A DNA stretch of 64,000 nucleotides from the NCBI GenBank assembly GCA_024509875.1, contig JAMPIV010012444.1, forward strand, positions 62,001 through 126,000, given 5' to 3'. Numbering within the stretch: position 1 is the first letter of the stretch; every line of letters starts with the position of its first letter. Shown piece after piece: positions 21,336 through 33,223 of this stretch. A program made the translations under genes and the position numbers. The notes below the pieces were generated by a model. It did not search any database and was not told the DNA's origin. It saw nothing but the letters and a program-made list of their open reading frames with translations. The stretch is from Oreohelix idahoensis (Eukaryota; Mollusca; Gastropoda; Stylommatophora; Oreohelicidae).

Positions 21336-21557
21336 GTTACGTGGAGAGATCGTGCTAATGACCTCTATCCACAAAGTATTATTATTGTGGTGCCTAGTTG
21401 GCAGCGAAGATAGTAACGATTCGCTGCAGTAGCTACGCGGTGGTGTCGTTCCTAAGGTCCTGGGTTCTTGTCCCCTGTAAGCCTTTCACTTCTGTTGTTT
21501 TTCTGTTGTCTAGTTTTCCACTTCCTTATTTCTCACAAGAGCCGGAAACATACCTTT
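21336..21557 (+). repeat. tRNA-like SINE family 2, copy 2
   Basis: Direct repeat of 20607-20830 some 720 bp away, with GTGGTGCCTAGTTGGCAG and a B-box-like CTGGGTTCTTGTCC. Divergence is around 20 percent by eye, so the two insertions are old or come from different subfamilies. Confidence 0.6.
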
Positions 21558-22002
21558 GTGTATTATGTATTTTATTTATTTATTGGTAATGCTAGCAGAA
21601 CTCTCCCACGACGTTAACTAACGAATGTTAGTGTTGAGCTCAATAGCTTCCCTTTTTTATAACAATGGTTTTCAACGGAGAAAATTATTAGTTCTTTATT
21701 GCATGACTTAACACAATTTTGAACAGAATTCGCGTTGAATTGTTCATATTTCTAGCTATTTTCAGTTTTAAGAAATAAAAGGAATTTCGTGAACTATATA
21801 GTTTATTTCTCACATAGTGTTAATTTGACGTTAATACTAGTGTAGTGTAAATCTATCTTCTACTTCATTGCCTGAAACAAGACAGAAAGTGAAATTATCG
21901 ATGTGAATTATAAAAATATATAAAATTAAAATCAGGCTCTCATTAAATTTGTTTCTTATCTTGTATAACATAGTATTTTTCTTTTTAATGGTCTCTTTCC
22001 AG

Positions 22003-22079
22003 GCCGTATTCTAACTCCATGTACTGAAGGGCCGTAACATTTTTCGCCCATCCAAAAGATTCAACCTCGCTACCAGAAC
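22003..22079 (+). other. Probable 5' untranslated exon of the 22-kb gene
   Basis: Preceded by a pyrimidine-rich acceptor (TTTCTTTTTAATGGTCTCTTTCCAG ending at 22002) and followed by a consensus donor GTAAGT at 22080-22085. It has no long frame. An 77-bp or shorter intron would lead to an acceptor at 22118 or 22156, just before the ATG at 22165. Judged from splice signals only. Confidence 0.45.
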
Positions 22080-22164
22080 GTAAGTTATTCAAATCTGTCC
22101 TCTAACGACACATTTCAGTCTATTATCGTGAAGAGCTTTTAACCAGCTAATTCTAGACATCGCC

Positions 22165-22470
22165 ATGTTCGAAGAAAATCATGTATGTCCAAGTCAGTTG
22201 GATGCCCGAGCGCGGAACATGCAGTGTGAGTATCCATTGGAGTGCCACCCCGTGGACATGACTCGTATACCGCTGTGTCCACCGGCCGTAGCACCATCGT
22301 CCACAATGAATCCATTCTGCGGGTGTCCCAGAGAGGTAGAAAACTGCTGGGAATGTTACACCCCAGGCGCTATGGAGACTCGAATTCTCAGACCACCTCA
22401 GGTGTGCATGAAGCCACCCTGCAACTATGTCATTCCTGCTATGTCATGTCAAGAACCACGCAAACCGTAA
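22165..22470 (+). CDS. Cys/Pro-rich small protein, probable host exon (gene A)
   Basis: A 101-codon frame begins at ATG 22165 in a CGCCATG context, eight bases after a possible acceptor (CTAATTCTAG, 22156). The product has 11 cysteines, many prolines, and no signal peptide or membrane segment. Its composition is richer in G and C than its surroundings, as expected of a real exon. The end is ambiguous: TAA at 22468-22470 closes the frame, but the same bases sit in a consensus donor GTAAGT (22467-22472), so translation may continue into another exon. I do not recognise the family. Cys/Pro-rich cytosolic proteins of this size are often sperm or cytoskeletal proteins, but that is only a suggestion. 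A related-looking exon lies at 56636-56841. Confidence 0.55.
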   Translation: MFEENHVCPSQLDARARNMQCEYPLECHPVDMTRIPLCPPAVAPSSTMNPFCGCPREVENCWECYTPGAMETRILRPPQVCMKPPCNYVIPAMSCQEPRKP

Positions 22471-22535
22471 GTAACGTTCACGAAAACGTTCATGTAACAT
22501 TTACACGTTAAATACGAAATAATTGTAAGTGTTGT

Positions 22536-25500
22536 CACGGGATTTACTCCCCTTGCTCTGTAGTGATGGTCCAACGGTGGCCAGATATCACAGAATCTAC
22601 TGAGGGTCTTCAAAGATGTCTACCTTTCGCTCAAGATTACTCTTGGCAAAGATGTGAACTGAAGAATGGTGCTTCAATTCTAGGCACCCTCATAGGAATT
22701 TAAAGAAATCATGTACTACGACTGATAGGATCCAGGCCATGTAAACTTTTTAAAATCTTCCCTGACCTTCTATGAGTTAGGATTTTGCTCGTTCTGATGA
22801 GACCCCAACTGATTTAACTCAGTGAAATATCACTAAAATAGCTCTGTTATAGGTATTTAAAATTAATGAGGCATCCGGGTGCAGTTCACTCAAAATGACT
22901 AAATTAACTATATATTTGTATATTTAAAGATAACAAATTTAATAATAAATTATCGTTAACAAGTGGAAAATAGATAAGGGTGGAATAAATTTAGATAGAG
23001 CCTTTAAAATTTCCTCACAAGTGATGGTCTGATTTGAAACGTTCTTTAATAGAGAGTTCACTTGGCAGCTTTGAATGGGTACTTAGCTGCCAGTGAATGT
23101 CAATTGGTTTCTGCTCCAGCCGATGCTTTTTCTTTGCAGATTATGGTCTGATTTACTCTCGTCACTGGTCAAGTCTGGTGGCCGCAACATGTCCCTCGTA
23201 TTAGCGTGGGGTAATTGCGAAGATGGTCCAGCGTCTGTTAAGACCCGTCTGCTATAGGCGTCTTGCTTTGACTGCAGGCCACTTATACCACTCACTTGTT
23301 CCACAAACAGCACCACCAACCTAAAATATAATGCAACATTCGGCCCACGTCCAGATTGTTTCATGTGACAAGGCAACAATCAGAAATGTTGTATTTTTAC
23401 ATCTCAAAGCCAAGCCAATAGCATGCAAGATGCGAATATTTCCCCTTCTCTCACGACAAATTCCTGCGTAACTAACGCGAAAATAAATGATTTGTTTACA
23501 AGTCACCATATATGGTATTAAAGCTTCCGTCTATTATCGATCATGTTTACACTCACGTTTTCAGAATCTATCACAGGTAATCTATTTCAAGATGAATACT
23601 TCTCCGGCAAATCTGTCCAGAAAAGATTATCTCATTTACCCGGTTTAGCCAACAATTAATAAACTGGTCAGACAGAACTTTTATCAATTAATAAGATAAT
23701 CGGCTGTGGTCATGACAAGGCTGTTTACTCCTTAATCGGGCTTCTTGTCCCATGCACTGTCTGGTAGGAAAATGTGTTACGCATTAGTAAACCACGAACT
23801 GGAGAAATGAGCATTAAGACCTACAAGCTGAGAGAGCCAGACATTAAGATCAGATATCAGGGGTTTATTGCTGCAGCGGTGAGCAGCACAGAAGAACAAC
23901 CTGATGACGTGGAAACCCTCTGGCTTAAATTCAAGGCCATCATAGAGACAGCTGCTGCAGAAGCATGTGGTGAACTCCAACTTGGGAACAAGAGAAAGAG
24001 GACACCTTGGTGGACAGAGGAAGTCAACGAGAAAATAAGAGAGAAGAAAATGGCATGAAAACAATACTTAGAATCTAAAAACACAACAGGACAAATGGAG
24101 AAATATAGAGAATATATGACACTCAGAACAGAAGCAATGAACAAAGTGCTATCAGCAAAACAGAAGTCCTGTGAAGAATTTGGAGAAAAGCTAGAAAAAG
24201 ATGAGCAAGAAAACCAGAAATTGTTCTATAAGACCCTAAAGAACATGAGGAAGGAAAAACAATGCCCTCTCAAATTTATAAAGAACAAGAAAGGCAAATT
24301 GCTTACTGCCCCGATGGAAAGAATATTTCTCAGAACTCCTGGATGGTGAGCATGGTGAAGCATCAGAAATGATAACCACTAGCACAGAAGAGAAAACCAA
24401 TGATGGTGAAGATGACATAAAGATGGAAGAACTGAAGGCAGCACTGGAGAAAATCAAGATGGGCAAAGCAGCAGGGCATGATGGTATAACACCAGAAATG
24501 GTTAAGTACATGGAAGCATCAGGTGACCTATTACTCTTAAGGGTCCTACAGGCAGCGTGATGCAACAAGCCCATGCCAAAGGATTGGGAGATTGCCATCA
24601 TAACACCAGTCTTCAAAAAGGGTGACAATGGACAATGTGGAAACCATAGAGGCATATCCCTTCTCAGTGTCCCTGGTAAAATCTACTCCAGAATCCGAGA
24701 GCAGAGACTTCGACGCCTAGCTGAGCCACAATTGGATGAGGTCCAGTGCGGATTCCGAGCAAACCGAAGTATTCAAGACCTAATCTTCATACTCCGATAG
24801 CCGAGTGAAAAGGCCCTTGAGTATAAGAGTGAGATCCATCTTTGTTTCATAGATCTAGAAAAGGCGTTTGACAGGGTCCCCTGGAGCAAACTTTGGGACT
24901 GTTTGGCAAGGAAGAACATTCCAGCACCTCTGATTCATGCTATACAGAGCTTCTACTAGTCTTGCAGAAATTATGTGAGGACAGCAAATCATAAGTCAGA
25001 AGAGTTCAGGACCACCACTGGTGTAAGACAAGGTGATATCCTGTCACCTTATCTTTTCATACTCCTCATGGACGATGTCATCAAGGCATGTAAGGAGAGA
25101 ACAAGAAAGTATTCAGTGGGGTACTGGTAGATGAGACAGGTCTGTATTTCAGAGCTGGCATTTGCAGATGATGTTGCCCTGATTGTTAAATCAGAGGCAC
25201 ATCTCCAATCCAACCTGCAAGTCTGGAAGGAAGAGCTGGAGAAGAGAGAGATGGTCATTAGCAGCTCCAAAACAAAATCCATGGTGATATCACGAGAAGA
25301 AAGAAGACATCAGATTAAGCTGGGAGAACAGGTCCTGGAGCAGGTCGATCACTTTAAATACCTTGGAGCTATTATAGACCAAAAGAGAGGCATCAAAGAA
25401 GAGTTTGCCACTCGTAAAGCAGCAGCTGTGAGACTTTTTCAGGCCATAAATCGAGGATTCCTCAGCAAGAGAGAGGTTGGTAAGAAAACGAAGATGGCTG

Positions 25501-26322
25501 TATACCGCTCCACCTATGTCCCAGTCTTCACATATGGATGCGAGTCATGGGCAATGACCACAACCCACAAAAGCCAGATCCAAACCTCAGAAATGAGGTA
25601 TCTGAGGAAGGTGGTTGAAGTAACAAGAAGAGATATGGTCCGCAACCAGGCGATACGTCAAGGCCTTAAATCCCACCCCCTGCAGACCCAAGTAGAGCAG
25701 TCCCAACTAAGATGGTTTGGCCATCTCTGCAGAATGGGAGAAGATCGGCTACCACGACAAGCATGGGAAACAAAGAGCCAGGGATCCAGATCCCCAGGAC
25801 GACAACATTAGACAATCTTTGAAGGACCGAGGGCTAGAATGGAACCAGGCCAGGAGGAAGACAGCCGATAGGATAGTCTGGCGCTCTCTCTCTCCCAAAC
25901 CTCTACACCTCATGGTAGAAGGGGAACGACTAAGTAAGTAAGTATTAGTAAACCACACTTCTCTCTACAGATCCCAGGTGTCAATTTTGGTTCAAACGAA
26001 AGTCATTGTTTACCCAAAAGATGGTTGCTGAAGTCCTGACATGACAAGAATTGAGGGAAGGGAGTGTAAACAAAGATTAAGTACAGAAATGAGACGTAGC
26101 GCAATATTGTCGACAATAAACATGAATGCTAGGAAAAGAGAACGGACAGTTCTGTCACGAGTGTAAATATTAAATAAAAGTTAGTGTAAATGTCAAGCAT
26201 TATCGAAATTGATACTGCTGACACCGATGGAATCAAAAGCTGAGAACAGAGCCTGTTTTGCTGATTGTCAATATGTTACACTATAAACCTTTTTTAATAT
26301 GGTGGAAGCTCTGAACTGCACT
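22536..26322 (+). repeat. Rep-A copy b, split by a LINE
   Basis: Starts TGTCACGGG at 22536, with CTCTTGGCAAAGATG and GAGTTAGGATTTTGCTCG motifs shared by all Rep-A copies. It is interrupted at 23796-25943 by a LINE. Without the LINE it is about 1.6 kb and lacks a segment of some 500 bp present in copy a (about 1690-2225). Copy c starts directly after it, so b and c are head to tail. Confidence 0.65.
23796..25943 (+). mobile_element. 5'-truncated RTE-like LINE with 13-bp duplication
   Basis: ATTAGTAAACCAC at 23783-23795 and 25944-25956 flanks the insertion, and the uninterrupted site is seen inverted in Rep-A copy a near 310-325. The body encodes the end of the linker and a reverse transcriptase: PVFKKGDNGQCGNHRGISLL, VQCGFRANRSIQDLIFILR, CFIDLEKAFDRVPW, GVRQGDILSPYLF, and LAFADDVALIV with the catalytic DD near 25155-25185. 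A C-terminal RWFGHLCRM block follows. There are several stops and frameshifts (for example at 24056, 24559, 24799 and 25129). The tail is a TAAG repeat. The endonuclease region is missing. Confidence 0.9.
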
Positions 26323-26668
26323 GTCACGGATTCCGCCTCCCCTGCTTTGCCGTACTGGTCCAACAGTGACCAAAACTCAAGAGTATCTAATATGCTTCCA
26401 ATGTATCTACCTGCGAGCAAGATTGCTCTTGGCAGAGATGTAGATAGATTAATGACACTTCTACCTTAAGGGGGCCTTCACAAGATATTTCCGGAAGTCA
26501 CGAACAATGTTGCATTGGGCTGAACAATTGTTAACGCATTATATCTGGTCCGTCGCCTTTTGTGAAGGATTTAAGCAATGATTTAGCCCGTTCAATTCCC
26601 CAGCTGAGTTAATTCAGCGAATTACTCTTATAATGGTATAGCTCTGTCATTGTAAATATATGTTTAGT

Positions 26669-26670
<2 letters not shown>
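26323..26670 (+). repeat. Rep-A copy c, first part
   Basis: Begins TGTCACGGATTCC and carries CTGCTTTGCCGTACTGGTCCAACAG and GATTGCTCTTGGCAGAGATG, as in copies b, d and e. It runs into the TA microsatellite. Its continuation resumes beyond the LINE at about 28345. Confidence 0.65.

Positions 26671-26754
<84 letters not shown>
26671..26754. repeat. (TA)n microsatellite, left part
   Basis: About 42 TA units. It abuts the 3' tail of the minus-strand LINE; a second (AT)n block abuts the other LINE end at 28239. Confidence 0.95.
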
Positions 26755-26757
<3 letters not shown>

Positions 26758-28236
26758 ATAATAAATTCTTTAAGCGCCAAACACGGCGCATAAGGCAGAA
26801 AGCAGTGCTCTCCAGGTTGTTCGTTGTGACGCCACTCCTCTTAGCTCTTGCACATTATTTAGGCCCAACGTTCTTCCTTCTCTTATTATTGTTCTTCTGA
26901 GTGTTTCTTTTGGTCTTCCTTTTTTCCGCTTACCCTCAGGAACCCAAGTGAGCGCCTGTAGTGGTATTCTGTTGTTTTGCATTCGTAGGACATGACCGAT
27001 ATATGACCATCGTCTTTTCCTTATATAGTCGGAGACATATTTCTGCCTAGAGTCTTCTCTTATTTGTCGATTAGTCTTGAATTCTTTCCAACTGATGTTC
27101 ATGAGTTTTCTAAGACATTTGTTCTCGAATGTATTCAGCTTGTTCTCCAATGATTTTGTTATTTTTCCAACTCTCACAGCCGTATGTTAACACTGAGATA
27201 ACATTTGAATTAAACAGACGAAGCTTGGTATGTATATTCAATGATCGTAATTTCCAAATGTTAGATAATCTATTGAAGGCGCTAGCTGCCAAAGCAATTC
27301 TAGTATGGATTTCTCTTGTTGTGTCACCATCCTGAGTCATTTTACTGCCTAAATAATTGAAACTTTCAACTTTCTGTATTTTTTTTTTTTTTCCCCGTTC
27401 AAGATGATATCAAAGGTCTCGTTAGAAAAGTTCATAGCTTTAGTTTTAGAGGCATTTATTTGGAGACCAATTTTAAACCGAGAGATGACACAAATTATTT
27501 ATTGCTTCTTGGGATTGTCTTGGTGTTGAACTTAAGAATGCTACATCATCTGCGAAATCCAGGTCCCCCAGGAATTTTCCATTTGTCCATTTTATACCCA
27601 ATTGTTCATTGTGGGTATAGTTTCTCATAACCCAATCAATAGCTATTCCAAAAAGTAGTGGTGACATAATACAGCCTTGTTTCACCCCTGTTTCTACTGT
27701 AAACCATTCTGTATTCCCTTTATTTGTTCTAACACAACATCTTGCATTGTCATATAGCGCTTTGATTATATTCACATATTTTGTTGAAAAACCATAGATT
27801 GTAAGTATCTTCCACAATGATGGGCGGTGTAGACTATCAAAGGCTTTTTGAAAATCGACGAAGGTGATAATAAGTGGCGATTGCCTTTCCACTGATTCTT
27901 CTATAATTGTTCTTAGTGTGAATATTTTGATCAATACATGATCGTTTCGGCCTGAAACCCGCTTGTTCTTCTCTGATCTTTTCGTCAGCATGCAATTTAA
28001 GTCTTTCTAACATCATGCAACATAATAATTTTCCAGGTACTGATAATAGAGATATACCACGCCAGTTATTACAGTCTGATAGATCACCTTTCTTCGGTAA
28101 CTTTACAATAATACTGTCTTTCCATTGTTGTGGTGGTTGTTCTTCTCTCCATACTTCATTTATAATATCTAAAATTCTCAAGAGGTTGTTGTCATTAACT
28201 GCTTTAATCATTTCCCCTGAAATTTCGTCAACTCCA

Positions 28237-28238
<2 letters not shown>
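26755..28238 (-). mobile_element. RTE-like LINE fragment inserted in a (TA)n tract
   Basis: The minus strand encodes part of a reverse transcriptase over several frames: WKDSIIVKLPKKGDLSDCNN, EQAGFRPKRSCIDQN, FVDFQKAFDSLHR, GVKQGCIMSPLLF and LDFADDVAFL (about 27570-27540). Then come VISVLTYGCESWKNN, RRWSYIGHVLRMQ and GKRKKGRPKETLRRT. It is 5'-truncated upstream of AGVDEISGEMIK. The minus-strand 3' tail is TATTATTAT. It differs from the other LINE families here. Confidence 0.85.
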
Positions 28239-28305
<67 letters not shown>

Positions 28306-28340
28306 TATATAGTATACTTATATATATATATATATATGTT
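28239..28340. repeat. (AT)n microsatellite, right part
   Basis: AT units from 28239 with small interruptions (GTAT, AAATAT, AGTATACTT). It pairs with 26671-26754 across the LINE. Confidence 0.95.
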
Positions 28341-28344
28341 TTAT

Positions 28345-29282
28345 TAAATCTTCTGGCTCATTCGTTTGCATTCATACATATAAAAAAGTGAATTTAATTA
28401 TCAATTAGTATTAACAGTTTAAAAGAAATAATCTGCTGGTGACTTATATTGGAATCAAATTTTCTCTTCACAGAGATTTTATGTGAGGATATAGTTCAGA
28501 AAAATTATGTCCTTTTTGCTGGTGCCTTTTTATAAGCACTTAACTTTTGTAAGGGAGTCCTGCAGCTGTGGTTTTCGTCACTTCTTGGTGATGAGGACAC
28601 TTCTTCACGCAACTTGTCCGATTTAGGCGGTTGGTGTTGATTCCCTGCGTGTCACTCACAACTAGCTTCGTTCCACGAAATTTTGGACAAAATAGAAAAA
28701 ACAAAATGCCTCTGCTAAGTACACTGAGTTGGAAGCATAACATACGCATCTTCTTGTTGTCCACCCACCAATGTTAATCTCTCAGAAGAATTAAATTCCT
28801 GAGTACACAGCGTAGCTCAAAAAAGGTGAATAGAAATCACCACTATTCCTCTGGGTATTAACTCGGAAATGTGTCTGGACAGCGCGAAAAATGATTTGTG
28901 CCTGAATTAACATTAACAAGTTACATTTATCTCACACAATGATATGCTACACTTGAGGCACATGTGATGTAATCATCACTGTTCCAGTCGGAGTCTGGGG
29001 TTACCTCTGCTGTCGGGTTTTCCGCACGACTAGCCAGAAGAAATCCCCAGCGCTTGCTGTAGTGGTTTATGAATATACTATTTTCGTATGGTGAGGTTGC
29101 CAGCCCCCATATATAACCACTTAGCAAGAAAACATGTTAATTCACATTTGTAAAAGAAATGTTCACAACTTACCCCAAATTGGGTTATACACAATCTCCT
29201 TGCACAGTTTTTTGAATGGACACGAGCAATTTCGGTGCATATGCTCTCGAATCACTTTCGTCTGGAAATTTTGAATACCTCT
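28345..29282 (+). repeat. Rep-A copy c, second part
   Basis: The stretch near 28990-29150 (GGGGTTACCTCTGCTG..., CCAGCGCTTGCTGTAGTGG, GAGGTTGCCAGCC) aligns with 44780-44960 of copy d (GGGACTACCTCCGC..., CCAGCCCTTGCAGTGGTGG, ATGCCAGCC). This supports one repeat copy split by the microsatellite/LINE block. No gene seen. Confidence 0.5.
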
Positions 29283-29286
29283 TATA

Positions 29287-29575
29287 TGGGGACCGCGCTA
29301 GTGTAATGGTTACCACACTGCGCTAGCGATCGGGTGATCCGGGTTCAAACCCGGGCGAAGACATTTGAAAGAGTGTCGTCGAAAAGGGACTGGCGGCTCC
29401 TGAGCCGACCCAGCTCTAATGGGTACCCTCCGAAGACGGCGAGTAACTGCCTGAAAGGCGAGTGGACACCTGTTAGTGTACAGAGAAAAAGGGATACTCA
29501 CGAAAAAATCAGTCTCAGGTTAGATATACTAAATGGAAATTCTAGCCTCGAGTAATAGCGGGCGTACGTTAAAAA
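29287..29575 (+). mobile_element. tRNA-derived SINE, family 1, copy 2
   Basis: Full copy. The A box TAGTGTAATGG is at about 29300-29310 and the B box GGTTCAAACCC at 29342-29352, about 30 bp apart as in a tRNA gene. A roughly 220-bp body and a short A-rich tail follow. CCTCTTAT flanks both sides (about 29270 and 29582) as a possible target duplication, though that motif is also part of the adjoining tandem repeat. Confidence 0.85.
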
Positions 29576-29576
29576 A

Positions 29577-29695
29577 AATTCCCTCTTATGACGGGTGAAC
29601 CACTTGGCCTGGAAATCTATAATTCCTCTTATGACGGATGAAACACTTGGTCTGGGTAAAATTTCTCTTATGACGGTGATCCAATTCCCTAAGAC
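29577..29695. repeat. Tandem repeat, about 42-bp units
   Basis: Three units based on CTCTTATGACGG(G/A)TGAA(C/A)CACTTGG. The third is shortened. Confidence 0.75.
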
Positions 29696-30639
29696 TCCAG
29701 TCTTCGTATTTATTACTGTGGGCTTACTTTTTTAAGTTTTAAAGTTTCCCCAAAACTTAGATCTGTCCTGGTCCTTTTAAGTTTCCAGTCTTGTATTTAA
29801 ATATGCGGGTTTACTTGTAAATTCCAAAGTTGCCCAAATACTCGATATGTCACTTATAGGTATGGAATTCAAGGTCCGATCCTTCTCTTTCTGGCTTTTT
29901 GAAGTTGCTCGGTTGAAGTTGCGAAGCTGTCTGTTCTGTGTCTCTGAGTTCGCTAGATTATATCTCTATTCTCAGTTCAAATTACAGATTGTGTTTCCGC
30001 CGAATGTTCCAATATAATTCATTGTATATTCCGGCATCTCAAATCAAACCAATCAAATGTCTGTAGCACTGGGTTGGGTTGTTTTATTCAAAATATCCCC
30101 CACGTGTTTTAAAATATTAATTTTAATATTTCATGCGTGAACTCTGTCTAATCATGCGGTAATATTTCCGCCCAGATGTCTACTCTGCCATCTTATCTGC
30201 AATCATGATACAAAGATGGCTCAGATGAGACGATTATCAAATTATCGCCGTTATCTGCGTGCCTCCTCCAGACAGATGTCTGGTTTGACAATGTTGTCTT
30301 CTTTCATCGTACGCACCATACAAGCTTTTGTCAACACGGTCATCAGCTTTTCACTGGGGTCAAATGTTGGACCGCCGCGTTTCAAAGGGTGGTCAGACTG
30401 AGAGAATAGATAAGCGTATGACCGGTATAATTACCTGGTATTATAGCGTATACCTTGCGGAACGTAAACAATTATGCGTGTAAATCAGATACGTCCGTAG
30501 GGGAGTAGAGTGTTCGAGACTTCACCTTACTAGATTCAGCATAGAGCAAAATAATGAATGAAAGAGCAAATAATAAGCGAATTGAATGGGAGAAAGAGAG
30601 AAATGAAGAAAAAAAGTTATACTGCCGGAGTTGACATGA

Positions 30640-30940
30640 GATCGCACAACCGTATCGTCACATGCACAGATAGAAAGTTTGTGCCAGCAATTTATATGAT
30701 TTACAGAAAGCAGTTATATGGTGTGCAGATAGCAACAGTGTAATATGTAGACACCGATTATGTGATCTATAGGCAGCACTCGGGAGGTGTAGAGATAGGT
30801 ACTGTATGATATACACACAGCGATTATATGATCTATGGGTATCACTCAGCAGGTATAGAGATAGCAGTTATGTTTAGACAGACAGAAACAGTCCTGTCAA
30901 TAGATAACAATTATGTATTCTACAGACAGGACTTATGAGA
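30640..30940. repeat. Degenerate tandem repeat (ATTATATGATCTAT-like)
   Basis: Imperfect units of about 50-60 bp with GATTATRTGATCTATRGG and GTRTAGAGATAG(C/G) motifs. Very divergent. Function unknown. Confidence 0.4.
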
Positions 30941-30954
30941 CGTATATACAACTA

Positions 30955-31200
30955 GCATTCGATTGACAGAGTAGTTAGAGCGCTGGTCTCTGGCGGCAAA
31001 GGTACCGGGTTCGATTTTCGGTATCGACACGCTCACGTCTACCCAGCTGTAAATGGGTACCTGACTCTGCTCTTGAGTTAGGGAAGGAAAAGGCAGCGAG
31101 GAAGGGAACTGGTCACCACCTCTCGATGCTGGACCTAGTATATTGAAGTCTCTAGCCTTCACTCCCCTACGACAGTATCTGCTATGGGGCTATCTTTACC
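30955..31200 (+). mobile_element. tRNA-derived SINE, family 3, full copy
   Basis: ATATACAACTA at 30944-30954 and 31201-31211 is an 11-bp target duplication that defines a 246-bp element. The head has GTAGTTAGAGCGCTGG and the B box GGGTTCGATTTTC near 31007-31019. The body has GAGTTAGGGAAGGAAAAGGCAGCG. Other copies or parts lie at 3645, 31705, 54358, 54770, 54838 and 54955. Confidence 0.87.
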
Positions 31201-31502
31201 ATATACAACTAAGCAGTGTACCGACAAAACTTGTGTCATAGTTATAAGGCTTTTACAGCGTAATCAGATTGCACAACTCTCCACAAAAATAGAAAAGCAG
31301 AGCTTCCTTGCGATCCGCTGTGTTTTGATTGGACTGTCGATGAGCCTGGACCCAATGACAGCTACGGTCTGCATGGCTTAAACTGGCACGACTGGAAGAT
31401 GGAAGAAATTACGAGAAACTCATTCCGACCAGTCATGAAAGGTTTTAAACCTGTGCATCCAGGTATGTTTATTACGTTATCTTTATTTAGATCTGGATTC
31501 TT

Positions 31503-31520
31503 CCCCCCCCCCCCCCCCCC
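31503..31520 (+). repeat. Poly-C tract (18 bp)
   Basis: A homopolymer run of 18 C flanked by T. It could be an assembly-sensitive spot. Confidence 0.9.
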
Positions 31521-31704
31521 TTTTTCTATCGCTGGTTGAAATGTGGCTTTATCCCTCGAATGCCTTGTTCACCCTGCATATTCTTCCACTTGAATTGCGC
31601 TTGTGTTTGTGAATGCATTGTTTCTTTCGTTATTTGTATGTTCTCTGACGGCATTTCAAGAGAAAGCTTTAAGGCAAATCACTTTAAAGCTAATGGTAGT
31701 CCCA

Positions 31705-31840
31705 TAACAGATACTGCCGTAAGGCAGTGAAGTACTGGAGACTTCATTATACTAGGGCCATTTTTTTAAAGATAAAGTGACCAGTTACTTTCCTTGATGC
31801 CTTTGCCTTCCCTAACAAAAGAGCACAGTAGGGTACTGTC
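31705..31840 (-). mobile_element. tRNA-SINE family 3 fragment
   Basis: The reverse strand shares CTTTGCCTTCCCTAAC...GAGCA(C/G)AGT and the ACTGCCGTAAGG-type tail with the SINE at 30955-31200. The head is missing. Confidence 0.6.
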
Positions 31841-32117
31841 ACAGAATGCCTTATTGATTCGTTTATTATTTCTGTCTATCCCTATGCTACACTCCCCCAC
31901 GTTTTAGCGCTTGACCGTTTATGAACTGTTTATCTTTTTCTTTGTGGACAGTCACAGCTTAGCGAATGCGTGGGACAATAATGATTAAACCACATTAAAA
32001 TATTTTTTTATTCCACGGCCTCTTGTTAACGCACGACACAGGCAATTGATAGATAAGCGACATGATTGCTTCTATTAAGCCTGGTAGTGGACCAGCAAAT
32101 GTGTCGGATTAGCAAGG

Positions 32118-32349
32118 TGTCACGGAATTGCCTCCCCTGCTTTGCAGTAGTGGTCCAATAGTGGCCAAAAACTCAAGAGTATCTAATATGGCTCTTCAAA
32201 GGTGTCTACCTTCGCACAAGATTACTCTTGGCAGAGTTGTATCTTGTAGATAGAAAGATGATGATGCTTCTATCTCAAGGGTGTCTTAATAGGATATTTC
32301 AGAAGTCAAGAACAATGCCGCGTTGGGCAGGGCAATTGTTAACTTATAT
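32118..32349 (+). repeat. Rep-A copy d, first part
   Basis: TGTCACGGAATTGCC start, then CTGCTTTGCAGTAGTGG and GATTACTCTTGGCAGAG. It is cut at CTGAT (32350-32354) by Gmr1-type element 2 and resumes at 40577, then again after two more insertions at about 44087. Confidence 0.7.
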
Positions 32350-32354
32350 CTGAT
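32350..32354. other. Target-site duplication CTGAT (left)
   Basis: CTGAT precedes the TG end of the left LTR and recurs at 40572-40576 after the right LTR. Confidence 0.9.
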
Positions 32355-33223
32355 TGTCATGAAATATTCTAATCCACATATATAAATTATTAGGTAAATA
32401 TAAAGCCTAACAAATAAAATTAATAAAGAGAAGAGCAATGGGAAAATGACAGTGCTGTCACCAAGAATGTACTCGAAATCCCCCTTGTTTTCTGCTTCGT
32501 CTGCAAATTGTAACGCTTTCACGTTGATAGTAAAAGCTTACTGTATTATACCCGCTTTCTTCAATGAAACGTGTGCTGCATTTCTAAGAAAAACATTGAG
32601 ACGTACTGCGTAATGACCTAAATTAATCCTAACATTAATTATATTACGTTACCAAAACGAACGAACAGATGGACAAAAGGATAGCGAGAGGGGAGGGCTG
32701 GAAATCAGGAACGCATGCAACACGCGACGCGCGATATACAAATGCTGGCATCACGCGTGTAAGTCTACAAGCACTAACTTTTTCAGACGGACAGTGATAA
32801 AATACACTACCCTTTCCCAGAGTTAGGTTTATAAATCATAACAGACTCTTATTAGAAAAGATAACAATAGATGGGTTTACGTTTGAACACATAACAGTAC
32901 CCAGACAGCACATCTTCCAAACAGGAGGTAGAAGAAATTGCATATTTTGAACGCAGCCACGTAGCTCCTTTAAATTAGTATTTTTGGGTTCCTTAGGGCT
33001 TGCTGACAAATAATATGTAAAACGTTACGCAAATAGTCCAGGAATTAATAAATTATACCCAAAATAAAATATTGGGGGTGCCTGACAGCATAAAATCATT
33101 TCTGCTCATAAGATTTTTTTTTAACGTGTTTGAAAAAAATTTACGTTACAGAAATAGCCTACCATGTAAACTTCAAATTGATTGGAGCGCAACAAATGAA
33201 AGCCTAACCACGATTGGTCGGGC

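Noticed and set aside
26609..26791. Minus-strand frame of alternating Tyr and Ile
   Set aside because: Translation of the (TA)n microsatellite.
29287..29360. Possible functional tRNA gene
   Set aside because: A and B boxes are present, but the sequence continues into a SINE body shared by other copies, and no closed acceptor stem was found.
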